From Mesorhizobium plurifarium (lineage in GTDB: Bacteria; Pseudomonadota; Alphaproteobacteria; Rhizobiales; Rhizobiaceae): a stretch of DNA of 64,000 bases. Of this stretch, positions 16,852-26,060 are shown one piece after another; within the stretch, counting starts at the first letter, position 1, and every line of letters starts with the position of its first letter. The stretch spans positions 222,332-286,331 of the forward strand of contig CCNB01000003.1 of NCBI GenBank assembly GCA_000824785.1. The letters are read 5' to 3'. The position numbers were made by a program, and so were the translations under genes. The notes beneath the pieces are model-generated. The model saw only the letters and a program-made list of their open reading frames with translations, did no database searches and was not told the DNA's origin.

Positions 16852-18060
16852 GTGAAAGCATCCTGTCTCGTCGCGGCCGCGCTCCTTGCGGCATCTGCAA
16901 TGCCGGCGGCGGCCGGCCAGATTTCCGACGGCAAGGTCAAGATCGGCATCCTGAACGACCAGTCGGGCGTCTATGCCGATTTCGGCGGCAAGTGGTCGGT
17001 CGAGGCTGCCAAGATGGCGGTGGAGGATTTCGGCGGCAAGGTGCAGGGCGCGCCGATCGAGATCGTCAGCGCCGACCACCAGAACAAGCCCGACATCGCC
17101 TCCAACATCGCGCGCCAGTGGTACGACACCGAGCAGGTCGACGCGATCATGGAGCTCACGACATCCTCCGTGGCCTTGGCCGTCCAGGGGCTTTCCAAGG
17201 AAAAGAAGAAGATCGACATCGTCACGGGTGCCGCCGCCACCGACCTGACCGGCAAGCAGTGCTCGCCCTACGGCTTCCACTGGGCCTATGACACCCATTC
17301 GCAGGCCGTCGGCACCGGCGGCGAGCTGGTCAAACAGGGCGGCGACAGCTGGTATTTCATCACCGTCGACTATGCTTTCGGCTATTCGCTGAAGGACCAG
17401 ACCGCCAAGCTCGTCGAGGCGAGCGGCGGCAAGGTGCTGGGGGAGGTGCGCTATCCGCTGGGCTCAACCGACTATTCCTCCTTCCTTTTGCAGGCGCAGT
17501 CTTCCGGCGCCAAGATCGTCGGGCTCGCCAATGCCGGCCTCGACACGTCGAACTCGATCAAGCAGGCGGCCGAATTCGGCATCGTCGCCGGCGGCCAGCG
17601 ACTTGCAGCACTTCTCTTCACCCTCGCCGAAGTGCATGGCCTGGGCCTGCAGGCGGCGCAGGGCGTTGTGCTGACCGAGGGCTTCTACTGGGATCGCGAC
17701 GACAAGAGCCGCGAATTCGCCCAACGCTTCTTCAAGCGCACCAACCGCATGCCGAACATGATCCAGGCCGGCACCTATTCGGCGGTGACGCAGTATCTCA
17801 AGGCCATCGACAAGGCCGGCACCGATGAGACAGAGGCGGTGGCCAAGGAACTGCATGAAATGCCGGTCAACGACGTCTTCACCGCCAACGGCAAGGTGCA
17901 GGCCGACGGCTCGATGGTGCACGACATGTATCTCTACCAGGTCAAGAAGCCGGAAGAGTCGAAGAAGGACTGGGACTACTACACCTACCTGGCGACCATT
18001 CCGGGCGACAAGGCTTTCATGAAGGCCGAGGACAGCGGCTGCCCGCTCGTCACCAAGTGA
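16852..18060 (+). CDS. Branched-chain amino-acid-type ABC transporter, substrate-binding protein
   Basis: A 402-residue LivK-type type I periplasmic binding protein with a signal peptide (KASCLVAAALLAASAMPAAA). The mature part opens ISDGKVKIGILNDQSGVYADFGGK, and later has SADHQNKPDIASNIARQWYD, VDYAFGYSL and GFYWDRDDKSREFAQRF. The GTG start at 16852 is chosen over upstream starts because GGGAGGAACC lies before it. It is the first gene of a five-gene liv-type operon. The ligand is probably an amino acid or related amide, not necessarily a branched one. Confidence 0.9.
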   Translation: MKASCLVAAALLAASAMPAAAGQISDGKVKIGILNDQSGVYADFGGKWSVEAAKMAVEDFGGKVQGAPIEIVSADHQNKPDIASNIARQWYDTEQVDAIMELTTSSVALAVQGLSKEKKKIDIVTGAAATDLTGKQCSPYGFHWAYDTHSQAVGTGGELVKQGGDSWYFITVDYAFGYSLKDQTAKLVEASGGKVLGEVRYPLGSTDYSSFLLQAQSSGAKIVGLANAGLDTSNSIKQAAEFGIVAGGQRLAALLFTLAEVHGLGLQAAQGVVLTEGFYWDRDDKSREFAQRFFKRTNRMPNMIQAGTYSAVTQYLKAIDKAGTDETEAVAKELHEMPVNDVFTANGKVQADGSMVHDMYLYQVKKPEESKKDWDYYTYLATIPGDKAFMKAEDSGCPLVTK

Positions 18061-18869
18061 CGCTCGGAACCGCCGCCGCCGTCCGGTCGGACGGCAAGGA
18101 ACAGACGCCGCGGGTGGTGCTTTCCGCCCGCGGTTTGCGGCGCGACTTCGCCGGCTTCGTCGCGGTCAAGGATGTCGACCTTGACGTTCATCATGCCAGG
18201 ATCCATGCGCTCATCGGCCCGAACGGCGCCGGCAAGACGACCATTTTCAACCTGCTGACCAAGTTCCTGCAGCCGACCAGCGGCAGGATCGAATTGCTCG
18301 GCACCGACATCACCCGCACGCCGCCGGCAAGAGTGGCGCGCATGGGCCTCGTGCGCTCCTTCCAGATCTCCGCGATTTTTCCGCACCTTTCGGTGCTCGA
18401 CAATGTGCGCGTCGCGCTGCAGCGCCCAAGCGGGCTGGGCTACCAGTTCTGGCGCTCTCTCTCCGCACTCGACCAGCTCACGCCAAGGGCGCGCGAGCTG
18501 CTCGCCATCGTCGGGCTGGACGAAGCGGCGCATCGCCTGGCCGGCGATCTCTCCTATGGCAGGAAGCGCGTGCTGGAGATAGCCACCACGCTGGCTCTCG
18601 ATCCGAAAGTGCTTCTGCTCGACGAGCCGATGGCCGGCATGGGGCATGAGGATGTCGGCATGATCTCCGGCATCATCCGCTCGCTGGCGAAGGATCGCGC
18701 CGTGCTGATGGTCGAGCACAACCTCACCGTCGTTGCCGATCTTTGCGACTGGATCACCGTCATGCAGCGCGGCCAGGTGCTTGCCGCCGGCGACTACGCC
18801 ACCGTGAGTCGGGACGAGCGCGTGCGCGTCGCTTACATGGGGACGGAGCATGAAGAGGGTCGGGCATGA
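18057..18869 (+). CDS. LivG-type ABC ATP-binding protein
   Basis: A 270-residue ATPase with Walker A GPNGAGKTT, signature LSYGRKRVLEIA, Walker B VLLLDEPMAGMG and a C-terminal LivG-type end. It overlaps the binding-protein stop by four bases (GTGA). LivG-type ATPases pair with LivF in a heterodimer under the LivH/LivM permeases. Confidence 0.9.
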   Translation: MTLGTAAAVRSDGKEQTPRVVLSARGLRRDFAGFVAVKDVDLDVHHARIHALIGPNGAGKTTIFNLLTKFLQPTSGRIELLGTDITRTPPARVARMGLVRSFQISAIFPHLSVLDNVRVALQRPSGLGYQFWRSLSALDQLTPRARELLAIVGLDEAAHRLAGDLSYGRKRVLEIATTLALDPKVLLLDEPMAGMGHEDVGMISGIIRSLAKDRAVLMVEHNLTVVADLCDWITVMQRGQVLAAGDYATVSRDERVRVAYMGTEHEEGRA

Positions 18870-19570
18870 GTGAGCCGCTGCTTGCCGTGCGCGACCTGCA
18901 CGCCTGGTATGGCGAGGGCCATGCGCTGCACGGCGTCAACCTCGACGTCATGCGCGGCGAGACCGTGACGCTGCTAGGCCGCAACGGCGTCGGCAAGACG
19001 ACGACGCTGCGCGCCATCATGGGGCTAATCCGCAAGCGGACGGGAAGCGTCACCTTCAACGGCAAGGAACTGATCGGCCTGCCGCTGCACCGCGTCGCCC
19101 ACCAGGGCATCGGCTTCGTGCCGGAGGAACGCGGGATCTTTGCCACCCTTACCGTCGACGAGAACCTCATCCTGCCGCCGGTCGTCGCCAAGGGCGGCAT
19201 GAGCGTGGAAGAGATCTTCGAGCTGTTCCCCAATCTCAAGGAGCGCCGCAACAGTCAGGGAACGAAGCTTTCCGGCGGCGAGCAGCAGATGCTGGCCATC
19301 GCCCGCATTCTTCGGACCGGCGTCGAAGTGCTTCTGCTCGACGAGCCGACCGAAGGGTTGGCGCCGGTCATCGTGCAACGCATCGGCGACTTGCTGGCCA
19401 CGCTGAAGAAGCGCGGCATGACCATCCTTTTGGTCGAGCAGAACTTCCGCTTCGCCGCCCGCATTGCCGACCGCTTCTATCTGATGGACCATGGCAAGGT
19501 GGTCGAAGGCTTCCCGGTCGGCCAGCTTTCCGCGCACACCGACAAGCTGCACGAGGTGCTGGGGGTATGA
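18866..19570 (+). CDS. LivF-type ABC ATP-binding protein
   Basis: A 234-residue ATPase with Walker A GRNGVGKTTT, signature LSGGEQQMLAIARIL, Walker B VLLLDEPTEGLAP and switch VEQNFRFA. It overlaps livG by four bases (ATGA). It forms the ATPase pair of this transporter. Confidence 0.9.
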   Translation: MSEPLLAVRDLHAWYGEGHALHGVNLDVMRGETVTLLGRNGVGKTTTLRAIMGLIRKRTGSVTFNGKELIGLPLHRVAHQGIGFVPEERGIFATLTVDENLILPPVVAKGGMSVEEIFELFPNLKERRNSQGTKLSGGEQQMLAIARILRTGVEVLLLDEPTEGLAPVIVQRIGDLLATLKKRGMTILLVEQNFRFAARIADRFYLMDHGKVVEGFPVGQLSAHTDKLHEVLGV

Positions 19571-19577
19571 TCGCGCC

Positions 19578-20465
19578 ATGTTGACGGTCTTCGGCATCCC
19601 CATCCAGGCGCTTCTCGGCCAGCTCCTTGTCGGCCTGATCAACGGCTCCTTCTATGCCATGCTCAGCCTCGGCCTCGCCGTCATCTTCGGCCTGTTGCGC
19701 ATCATCAACTTCGCCCATGGCGCGCTCTATATGCTGGGCGCTTTCATCGGCTACCTGCTGCTGGTGCATCTCGGCATCGGCTACTGGCCGGCGCTGGTCC
19801 TGGTGCCGCTGATCGTCGGTCTGTTCGGCATGGCGGTGGAGCGCGTGGCGCTGTCGCACCTCTACCGTCTCGACCCGCTTTACGGCCTGCTCTTTACCTT
19901 TGGCCTCGCCTTGGTCATCGAAGGCGTGTTCCGCTACTATTACGGCGTCTCCGGCAATCCCTACGCCGTGCCGACGCTGCTTGCCGGCGGCACCAATCTC
20001 GGCTTCATGTTCCTGCCCAATTATCGCGGCTGGGTGGTGGTCGCCTCGCTCATCGTCTGCATCGGCACCTGGCTTTTGATCGAGAAAACCAGGCTCGGCT
20101 CATATCTGCGCGCCGCCACCGAGAACCCGGAACTGGTTCAGGCCTTCGGCGTCAACGTTCCGCTGCTGCTCACGCTCACCTACGGGCTGGGCGCGGCCCT
20201 TGCAGGCCTTGCCGGCATTCTCGCCGCGCCCGTCTATCAGGTCAGCCCGCTGATGGGCTCGGACCTGATCATCGTCGTCTTCGCCGTCGTGGTGGTCGGC
20301 GGCATGGGCTCGATCCTCGGCGCCATCGTCACCGGCTACATGCTTGGCCTCGCCGAGGGCCTGACCAAGGTTTTCTATCCCGAGGCATCGAACCTGGTCG
20401 TCTTCGTCATCATGGCGATCGTGCTTTTGCTCAGGCCCGCCGGCCTGTTCGGAAGGGACGCGTGA
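19578..20465 (+). CDS. LivH-type ABC permease
   Basis: A 295-residue inner-membrane permease with about eight transmembrane segments. Family marks are GLINGSFYAMLSLGLAVIFG, LRIINFAHGALYMLGAF and the loop RAATENPELVQAFGVNV. ATG 19578 is chosen; the frame extends upstream but overlaps livF. Confidence 0.88.
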   Translation: MLTVFGIPIQALLGQLLVGLINGSFYAMLSLGLAVIFGLLRIINFAHGALYMLGAFIGYLLLVHLGIGYWPALVLVPLIVGLFGMAVERVALSHLYRLDPLYGLLFTFGLALVIEGVFRYYYGVSGNPYAVPTLLAGGTNLGFMFLPNYRGWVVVASLIVCIGTWLLIEKTRLGSYLRAATENPELVQAFGVNVPLLLTLTYGLGAALAGLAGILAAPVYQVSPLMGSDLIIVVFAVVVVGGMGSILGAIVTGYMLGLAEGLTKVFYPEASNLVVFVIMAIVLLLRPAGLFGRDA

Positions 20466-20466
20466 G

Positions 20467-21432
20467 ATGAGCGAGGCGACCCTGCACCAGGAACGCGCCG
20501 CCGCCTCCGTCAGGCTGGAACGGGCGCTGGTGGCACTGGGCATCGTGGCGCTGATCACCGCGCCCTTCGTCATCTACCCGATCTTCGTCATGAAGATGCT
20601 GTGCTTCGCGCTTTTCGCCTGCGCCTTCAACCTGCTGCTCGGCTACACGGGCCTGCTCTCCTTCGGCCACGCCGCCTTCTTCGGCGGTGCCGCCTATTTC
20701 TGCGCCTATGCGGTGAAAGCCTGGGGCTGGCCGCCGGAAGCCGGCATCCTGCTCGGCACCGCGGGCGCCGCCTTGATGGGCCTCGTGATGGGCTTCCTCG
20801 CCATCCGCCGCCAGGGCATCTATTTCGCCATGATCACGCTGGCGCTGGCGCAGATGTTCTATTTCTTCTGCGTGCAGGCGTCCTTCACCGAAGGCGAGGA
20901 CGGCATCCAGGGCGTTGCGCGTGGAACGCTCTTCGGGGTGATCGACCTCAATGCGCCGATGACCATGTATTTCTTCGTGCTGGCGATCTACCTGCTCGGC
21001 ATCTTCGCCATCTGGCGCATCGTCAACTCGCCCTTCGGCATGATCCTGCGCTCGATAAGGGAGAACGAGAACCGCGCCATTTCGCTCGGCTATTCCGTCG
21101 GCCGCTACAAGCTCGCCGCCTTCGTCATGTCGGCCGCGCTCGCCGGTCTTGCAGGGGCTACGAAGGCGATCGTCTTCCAGTTCGCCACGCTCACCGACGT
21201 CACCTGGCAGATGTCGGGCGAGGTGATCCTGATGACGCTGCTCGGCGGCATCGGCACCATGGTCGGCCCGGTGGTGGGAGCGGGGCTGGTGGTCGGGCTG
21301 GAGAACACGCTGGCCACGTCCGGCTTCCCGGTGACCATCGCCACCGGCCTGATCTTCATGGTCTGCGTGTTGATCTTCCGGCGCGGGATCGTCGGCGAGA
21401 TCTATGTGCGGTGGTTGGGGCGCGGAGGTTGA
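20467..21432 (+). CDS. LivM-type ABC permease
   Basis: A 321-residue permease, last of the liv-type operon. The LivM signature is LLLGYTGLLSFGHAAFFGGAAY and the ATPase-contact loop is RSIRENENRAISLGYSVGRYK. It starts one base after livH. A large palindromic repeat follows its stop. Confidence 0.88.
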   Translation: MSEATLHQERAAASVRLERALVALGIVALITAPFVIYPIFVMKMLCFALFACAFNLLLGYTGLLSFGHAAFFGGAAYFCAYAVKAWGWPPEAGILLGTAGAALMGLVMGFLAIRRQGIYFAMITLALAQMFYFFCVQASFTEGEDGIQGVARGTLFGVIDLNAPMTMYFFVLAIYLLGIFAIWRIVNSPFGMILRSIRENENRAISLGYSVGRYKLAAFVMSAALAGLAGATKAIVFQFATLTDVTWQMSGEVILMTLLGGIGTMVGPVVGAGLVVGLENTLATSGFPVTIATGLIFMVCVLIFRRGIVGEIYVRWLGRGG

Positions 21433-21448
21433 GTGCGGCGCGCTTCTC

Positions 21449-21601
21449 CCCCCTTGAGGGGGAGATGGCCGCGAAGCGGCCAGAGGGGGGCCTCGCGCGT
21501 GGAGTGCCAACGCCCTTTGCTCGATGTTAGACGGCGTTGCGCTCTATGTGAGACGACCCCCTCTGTCGCCTTCGGCGACATCTCCCCCTCAAGGGGGGAG
21601 A
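21449..21601. repeat. Palindromic intergenic repeat, long form
   Basis: About 150 bases. It begins with a CTCCCCCCTTGAGGGGGAG palindrome, passes a GGCCGCGAAGCGGCC palindrome, and ends with GCCTTCGGCGAC and CTCCCCCTCAAGGGGGGAG. The two ends are inverted copies of each other. It separates the convergent livM and Lrp genes. This is a rhizobial repeat style that I recognise; related copies lie at 55402-55590, 56103-56250 and 59862-60006. Confidence 0.75.
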
Positions 21602-22078
21602 TTAGCGGCCCACCGGCACTTCCATCCCAACCTTCACGCGGTCCATCGCCACGAAAGTCCGAAACCGCTTCACATTGTTGTTCGCGAAGAACAGTCGCCT
21701 GGTCAGTGCCTCGTAGTCGGCCATGGTGGCCACCGTGACGACGAGGATGAAGTCGGCCTCGCCGGTGACGTAGTAGCATTGCTGCACTTCCGGGACCGCC
21801 GCGAAGCCGCGCTTGGCGGCATCGATCAACTCGGCGCGCTCGCTCTCCACCTCGACCTCGACGAATATGGTGATCGGGTGGCCGACCTTGGCCGGGTCGA
21901 CCAACGCGACATTGGCGCGGATGATGCCCGTCTCCTCCATGCGCTTGATGCGTCGCTGCACGGCTGGCGCCGAGAGGTTCACCGCCTCGCCGATGGTACG
22001 TTGCGGCATGGCGTTATCCTTCTGCAGGAGGGCGAGGATGGCACGGTCGAAGGCGTCGAGGTCGGGCGAAATAGACAT
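21602..22078 (-). CDS. Lrp/AsnC-family transcriptional regulator
   Basis: A 158-residue Lrp-type regulator: N-terminal helix-turn-helix (LDAFDRAILALLQKDNAMPQRTIGEAVNLSAPAVQRRIKRME in outline) and C-terminal RAM ligand-binding domain with VQQCYYVTGEADFILVV. It is divergent from the first diaminopropionate lyase gene and is its likely local regulator. ATG 22078 is chosen because the protein then opens just before the DNA-binding domain. Confidence 0.9.
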   Translation of the reverse strand: MSISPDLDAFDRAILALLQKDNAMPQRTIGEAVNLSAPAVQRRIKRMEETGIIRANVALVDPAKVGHPITIFVEVEVESERAELIDAAKRGFAAVPEVQQCYYVTGEADFILVVTVATMADYEALTRRLFFANNNVKRFRTFVAMDRVKVGMEVPVGR

Positions 22079-22092
22079 GGCAGCGTTCCAAA

Positions 22093-22104
22093 CGAAACAA
22101 ACTT
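22093..22104. promoter_or_regulatory. Shared 12-base motif upstream of lyase gene 1
   Basis: CGAAACAAACTT occurs here, between the Lrp gene and the first lyase gene, 77 bases before the lyase start. The identical 12 bases occur at 24721-24732, about 87 bases before the second lyase start. A shared operator, perhaps for the adjacent Lrp protein, is the simplest reading. Confidence 0.5.
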
Positions 22105-22180
22105 GCATTTCAAGCGCCAAAACAGAGCGCCTTTCTCGCCTGGCTTGCAATAAATTTCAGCCATCAAGACGGAGAAACCC

Positions 22181-23383
22181 ATGTTCCTGCTCAACCGCCA
22201 CCCCGATCATCGCCAGCCGCTGGCCGAGGAAGACGCCGCGACGCTCGGGCTCGCCGGCGCCGGGGAGGCCGGGCGCTTCCTTGCCGCGCGCGACAACCAT
22301 GCCGAGACGCCGCTTCATGCCTTGCCCTCGCTGGCGGCCGAACTCGGCATCGGTGCGCTCCACATCAAGGACGAGGGCAAGCGCCTCGACCTCGGCAGCT
22401 TCAAGGCCCTGGGCGGCGCTTACGCTGTCATGCATCTCGTGCTGGAGGAGGCCGGCAGGCGGCTTGGCCGCGCCGTCGCGGTCGAAGAGCTGCCCAAGGC
22501 TGAGGTGAAGGCGATCGCCGCGCAGATGACCTTCGCCTGCGCCACCGACGGCAATCACGGACGCTCGGTGGCGCAGGGCGCCAGCCTTGTCGGCGCGCGC
22601 TCGGTCATCTTTGTCCATTCGGGCGTCAGCAACGAACGCGTGGCGGCCATCGCCCGCTTCGGCGCCGAGATGGTGCGCGTCGCCGGCGATTACGACCAGT
22701 CGGTCAGGGAAGCCGCCCGCGTCGCCGCCGAGCGCGGCTGGACCGTCGTCTCCGACACGTCCTGGCCGGGCTACGAACGCATCCCGGGACTGGTGATGCA
22801 GGGCTACACGGTGATCGTGCGCGAAGCGCTGAAGCGTTTGGCTCAGCCGCCCACCCACGTCTTCCTGCAGGCCGGCGTCGGCGGCTTCGCCGCGGCCGTC
22901 GCCGGTCATCTCGCCATCAGGCTTGGCGAGGATCGGCCGAAAACAATCGTGGTTGAGCCCGCGCGGGCGGCGTGCGTCTACGCCACCGCGAGGGCCGGGC
23001 GCCCGGTCGCGATCGCGCACAGCAAGCCGACCATCATGGCGATGCTCGAATGCTACGAGCCGTCGCTGGTCGCCTGGCGCGTTCTGTCGCGCCTCGGCGA
23101 CGCGTTCATGACCGTGGACGAGGAGGACGCGATTTCTGTGATGAACCGCCTGGCGCGGCCTTCCGGCAATGATCCGGCGATCGTCTCCGGCGAGAGCGGC
23201 GGGGCAGGGCTCGCCGGGCTGATCCGCGCTGCCGGCGATAACAAGGTGCGCGCTGCGCTCGGCCTCGACGCCAATTCGCGCGTGCTCATCATCAACTCCG
23301 AAGGCGCGACGGATCCTGGCCGCTATGCCGAACTGGTCGGCATGGCGCCGGACGAGGTCGCAAACGCGAGGCAGCCGGCATGA
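22181..23383 (+). CDS. Diaminopropionate ammonia-lyase family PLP enzyme (copy 1)
   Basis: A 400-residue fold-type II PLP enzyme. The PLP lysine is Lys75 in LGSFKALGGAYA; Asp123 lies in ATDGNHGRSVA and Asp192 in SDTSWPGYERIPG. The last two match the pair of acidic residues assigned as general bases in E. coli diaminopropionate ammonia-lyase. That enzyme turns 2,3-diaminopropionate into pyruvate and two ammonia. It overlaps the next gene (ATGA) and is 60 percent or more similar by eye to the copy at 24819. It is likely controlled by the divergent Lrp regulator. Confidence 0.83.
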   Translation: MFLLNRHPDHRQPLAEEDAATLGLAGAGEAGRFLAARDNHAETPLHALPSLAAELGIGALHIKDEGKRLDLGSFKALGGAYAVMHLVLEEAGRRLGRAVAVEELPKAEVKAIAAQMTFACATDGNHGRSVAQGASLVGARSVIFVHSGVSNERVAAIARFGAEMVRVAGDYDQSVREAARVAAERGWTVVSDTSWPGYERIPGLVMQGYTVIVREALKRLAQPPTHVFLQAGVGGFAAAVAGHLAIRLGEDRPKTIVVEPARAACVYATARAGRPVAIAHSKPTIMAMLECYEPSLVAWRVLSRLGDAFMTVDEEDAISVMNRLARPSGNDPAIVSGESGGAGLAGLIRAAGDNKVRAALGLDANSRVLIINSEGATDPGRYAELVGMAPDEVANARQPA

Positions 23384-24615
23384 GCAATCTGACCATCAAC
23401 GCCGACCGGCTTCTCAGCCGCATCCAGGAACTCGGCGGAATCGGCCGCGACGCGCAGGGCAGGCTGCTCCGTGTCGCCGCCTCCGACATGGACAAGCTCG
23501 GCCGCGACCGCCTCGTCGGCTGGCTAAGAGAGGCGGGGCTCGAAATCGCCGTCGACCGCATCGGCAACATCTTCGGCATCTGGAAGACCGGCGCCAACGA
23601 AAGCCAGGCGCCGGTCATGCTCGGCTCGCATATCGATACGGTGATCGACGCCGGCATCTATGACGGCTGCTATGGCGTGCTTGCCGGCCTCGAAGCGATC
23701 GAGAGCCTGAAGGAGGCCGGCTTCGCGCCGGCCCGTCCGCTCGTGGTCGCCGCCTTCACCAATGAGGAGGGGGTGCGCTTTTCGCCCGACATGATGGGCT
23801 CGCTGGTCTTTGCCGGCGGCCGCGACCTCGAGGAAGCGCTGGCCTCGGTCGGCACCGACGGCACGGTGCTGGGCAAGGAGCTGGAGCGCATCGGCTATGC
23901 CGGCAGCCACGAGCCCGGCTTCTTTAAGCCGCATGCCTATGTCGAATTGCACGTCGAGCAGGGGCCGGTGCTCGAGCGCGAAGGCATCGCCGTGGGCGCG
24001 GTCGAAAACCTGCAGGGCATTTCCTGGCAGCGCATCACGATCGACGGGGAGGCCAACCATGCCGGAACCACGCCGATGTCGATGCGCCGGGATGCCGGCG
24101 TCGCCGCGGCGCGGGTGATCGGCTTCCTTGCGGACCGTGCCGGCGCCTCGTCGACGCGCACGGTCGCGACTGTGGGCACCATCGCCTTCGAGCCCAACGC
24201 CATCAACGTCATTCCGTCGCGGGCGACCTTCACCATCGACCTTCGCGACCCCGACGAGATGCACCTTCGCGAAATGGAAGCGGCGCTCGTCCTCTTCCTC
24301 GACAAGTTGGCCGCAAGCGCCGGCGTCACCGTCCAAGCCGAAAGCCTGGCGCGTTTCGAGCCGGTGACCTTCGATGCCCGCATCGTCTCGCTGATCGAGG
24401 ATCGCGCCAGGGCCGCCGGCCTTTCGTGCCGGCGCATGACCTCGGGCGCCGGCCACGACGCGCAGATGATCGCGCGCATCGCGCCGTCGGCGATGATCTT
24501 CGTGCCAAGCCGGGGCGGCATCAGCCACAGCCCCGCCGAATTCACCGCTCCCGACCAGCTGGTTGCCGGCGCCAACATCCTGCTCGGCGTCGCCGCCCGG
24601 CTGGCGGCCGACTGA
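23380..24615 (+). CDS. Zn-dependent hydrolase (N-carbamoyl-amino-acid hydrolase/allantoate amidohydrolase family)
   Basis: A 411-residue M20-related amidase of the AmaB/HyuC type. Metal and substrate residues are seen in GSHIDTVIDAGIYDGCYGVLAGLE, FTNEEGVRFSPDMMGS, ELHVEQGPVLE and SGAGHDAQMIARIAPS. Such enzymes remove carbamoyl or related groups from N-substituted amino acids. It overlaps the lyase gene by four bases, so the two are translated together. The likely job is freeing an amino acid that the lyases then deaminate; this is inference from context. Confidence 0.85.
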   Translation: MSNLTINADRLLSRIQELGGIGRDAQGRLLRVAASDMDKLGRDRLVGWLREAGLEIAVDRIGNIFGIWKTGANESQAPVMLGSHIDTVIDAGIYDGCYGVLAGLEAIESLKEAGFAPARPLVVAAFTNEEGVRFSPDMMGSLVFAGGRDLEEALASVGTDGTVLGKELERIGYAGSHEPGFFKPHAYVELHVEQGPVLEREGIAVGAVENLQGISWQRITIDGEANHAGTTPMSMRRDAGVAAARVIGFLADRAGASSTRTVATVGTIAFEPNAINVIPSRATFTIDLRDPDEMHLREMEAALVLFLDKLAASAGVTVQAESLARFEPVTFDARIVSLIEDRARAAGLSCRRMTSGAGHDAQMIARIAPSAMIFVPSRGGISHSPAEFTAPDQLVAGANILLGVAARLAAD

Positions 24616-24720
24616 TCGCGGGAGGAACGCAGATGGGTGCAGCGGCAGCGAAATGCCACCAAAAATAGTCATGTTGGCTGTGTCGGGTGCTTCCGAACCG
24701 AACATTCGGCGACATCCAAT

Positions 24721-24732
24721 CGAAACAAACTT
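24721..24732. promoter_or_regulatory. Shared 12-base motif upstream of lyase gene 2
   Basis: An exact copy of CGAAACAAACTT at 22093-22104. It lies in the 200-base gap between the hydrolase and the second lyase gene, suggesting the second lyase has its own promoter with the same regulation. Confidence 0.5.
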
Positions 24733-24818
24733 CAATCACTTAGCCAATTAAAGCGCGCGCAGAATCGCGCCGGAGTCGCGCCCGCCAAAAGAGTTCAGTG
24801 CCTCGCAGGAAGACTAGC

Positions 24819-26015
24819 ATGCTGCTTCTCAACCAACGTCCCGAACACAACCAGCCGTTGGTTGCCGCCGATGCGGAGGCACTCGGCATGGCTGGCGGCG
24901 AGCGGGCCGAGCATTACCTCAAGGCGCGCCACGACCATGCCGAGACACCGCTGCACGCCTTGCCGGCGTTGGCCGACGGGCTCGGCATCGCGGCGCTTCA
25001 TGTCAAGGATGAAGGCCAGCGTCTGGGCCTGGGCAGCTTCAAGGCGCTGGGCGGCGCCTATGCCGTCATGCGGCTGGTGCTGGAGGAGGCCGGCAAGTGG
25101 CTCGGGCGCGATGTCGATATCGGCGAGATAAACGACGCCAGAGTGCGCCAGATCGCGTCCGGCATGATCTTCGTCTGCGCCACCGACGGCAACCATGGCC
25201 GCTCCGTGGCGCAGGGCGCCAGCCTCGTCGGCGCGCGTTCTGTGATCTTCGTCCATGCCGGTGTCAGTGCTGAGCGCGTCGCGGCCATCGCCCGCTTCGG
25301 CGCCGAGATCGTCGAGGTCGAGGGCGGCTATGACCATGCGGTGCGCGAAGTCGCGCGCGTCGGCGCCGAGCGCGGCTGGAAGATCATCTCCAACACGTCC
25401 TGGCTCGGCTATGAGCGCGTCCCTGGGCTCGTCATGCAGGGCTATACCGTGATCGTGCGCGAGACGCTGCGGCGCATGGCCGAGCCACCAACGCATGTCT
25501 TCCTGCAGGCCGGCGTCGGTGGCTTCGCGGCGGCGATCGCCGGCCATATGGCCGTCATGCTTGGCTCCAGGCGGCCGAAGGCCGTGGTCGTCGAGCCGCG
25601 GCGCTCGGCTTGCATCTACGCATCGGCTGAGGCCGGACGTCCGGCGACGGTCGCAAAGCAGGAGCCGACCGTGATGACGATGCTCGAATGCGCCGAGCCC
25701 TCTCTCGTCGCCTGGCGCGTGCTGGCGCGCGTCGGCGATGCCTTCATGACGGTGGACGAAGAGGACGCGGTCGCGGTGATGAAGCGGCTGGCGCGGCCCC
25801 TGGGCGGCGATCCGGCGATCGTCTCCGGAGAGAGCGGCGGGGCAGGCCTGGCCGGGCTGGTCCGCGCCGCCGGCGACCGGCGTATACGTGCCGCACTCGG
25901 CCTCGATACGCACTCGCGCGTGCTCGTCATCAACTCCGAGGGCGCGACTGACCATGGCCGCTTTGCCGAACTGGTCGGGATGGCGCCGGAAGAGGTGTTC
26001 CTGCAGAGTGCCTGA
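24819..26015 (+). CDS. Diaminopropionate ammonia-lyase family PLP enzyme (copy 2)
   Basis: A 398-residue paralogue of the enzyme at 22181, colinear over its whole length. Lys75 (LGSFKALGGAYA) and Asp123 (ATDGNHGRSVA) are kept, but the second acidic residue is Asn192 (SNTSWLGYERVPG) where copy 1 has Asp. In the E. coli enzyme the two Asp residues are thought to serve the D- and L-substrates respectively, so this copy may have narrowed or changed stereospecificity. ATG 24819 is supported by GCAGGAAGA upstream; an in-frame start at 24798 is less likely. Confidence 0.83.
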   Translation: MLLLNQRPEHNQPLVAADAEALGMAGGERAEHYLKARHDHAETPLHALPALADGLGIAALHVKDEGQRLGLGSFKALGGAYAVMRLVLEEAGKWLGRDVDIGEINDARVRQIASGMIFVCATDGNHGRSVAQGASLVGARSVIFVHAGVSAERVAAIARFGAEIVEVEGGYDHAVREVARVGAERGWKIISNTSWLGYERVPGLVMQGYTVIVRETLRRMAEPPTHVFLQAGVGGFAAAIAGHMAVMLGSRRPKAVVVEPRRSACIYASAEAGRPATVAKQEPTVMTMLECAEPSLVAWRVLARVGDAFMTVDEEDAVAVMKRLARPLGGDPAIVSGESGGAGLAGLVRAAGDRRIRAALGLDTHSRVLVINSEGATDHGRFAELVGMAPEEVFLQSA

Positions 26016-26060
26016 GAGCAATTCCGGTTCTCCCTGTTAAGAAGAGGCTTGGAGCGGCCG

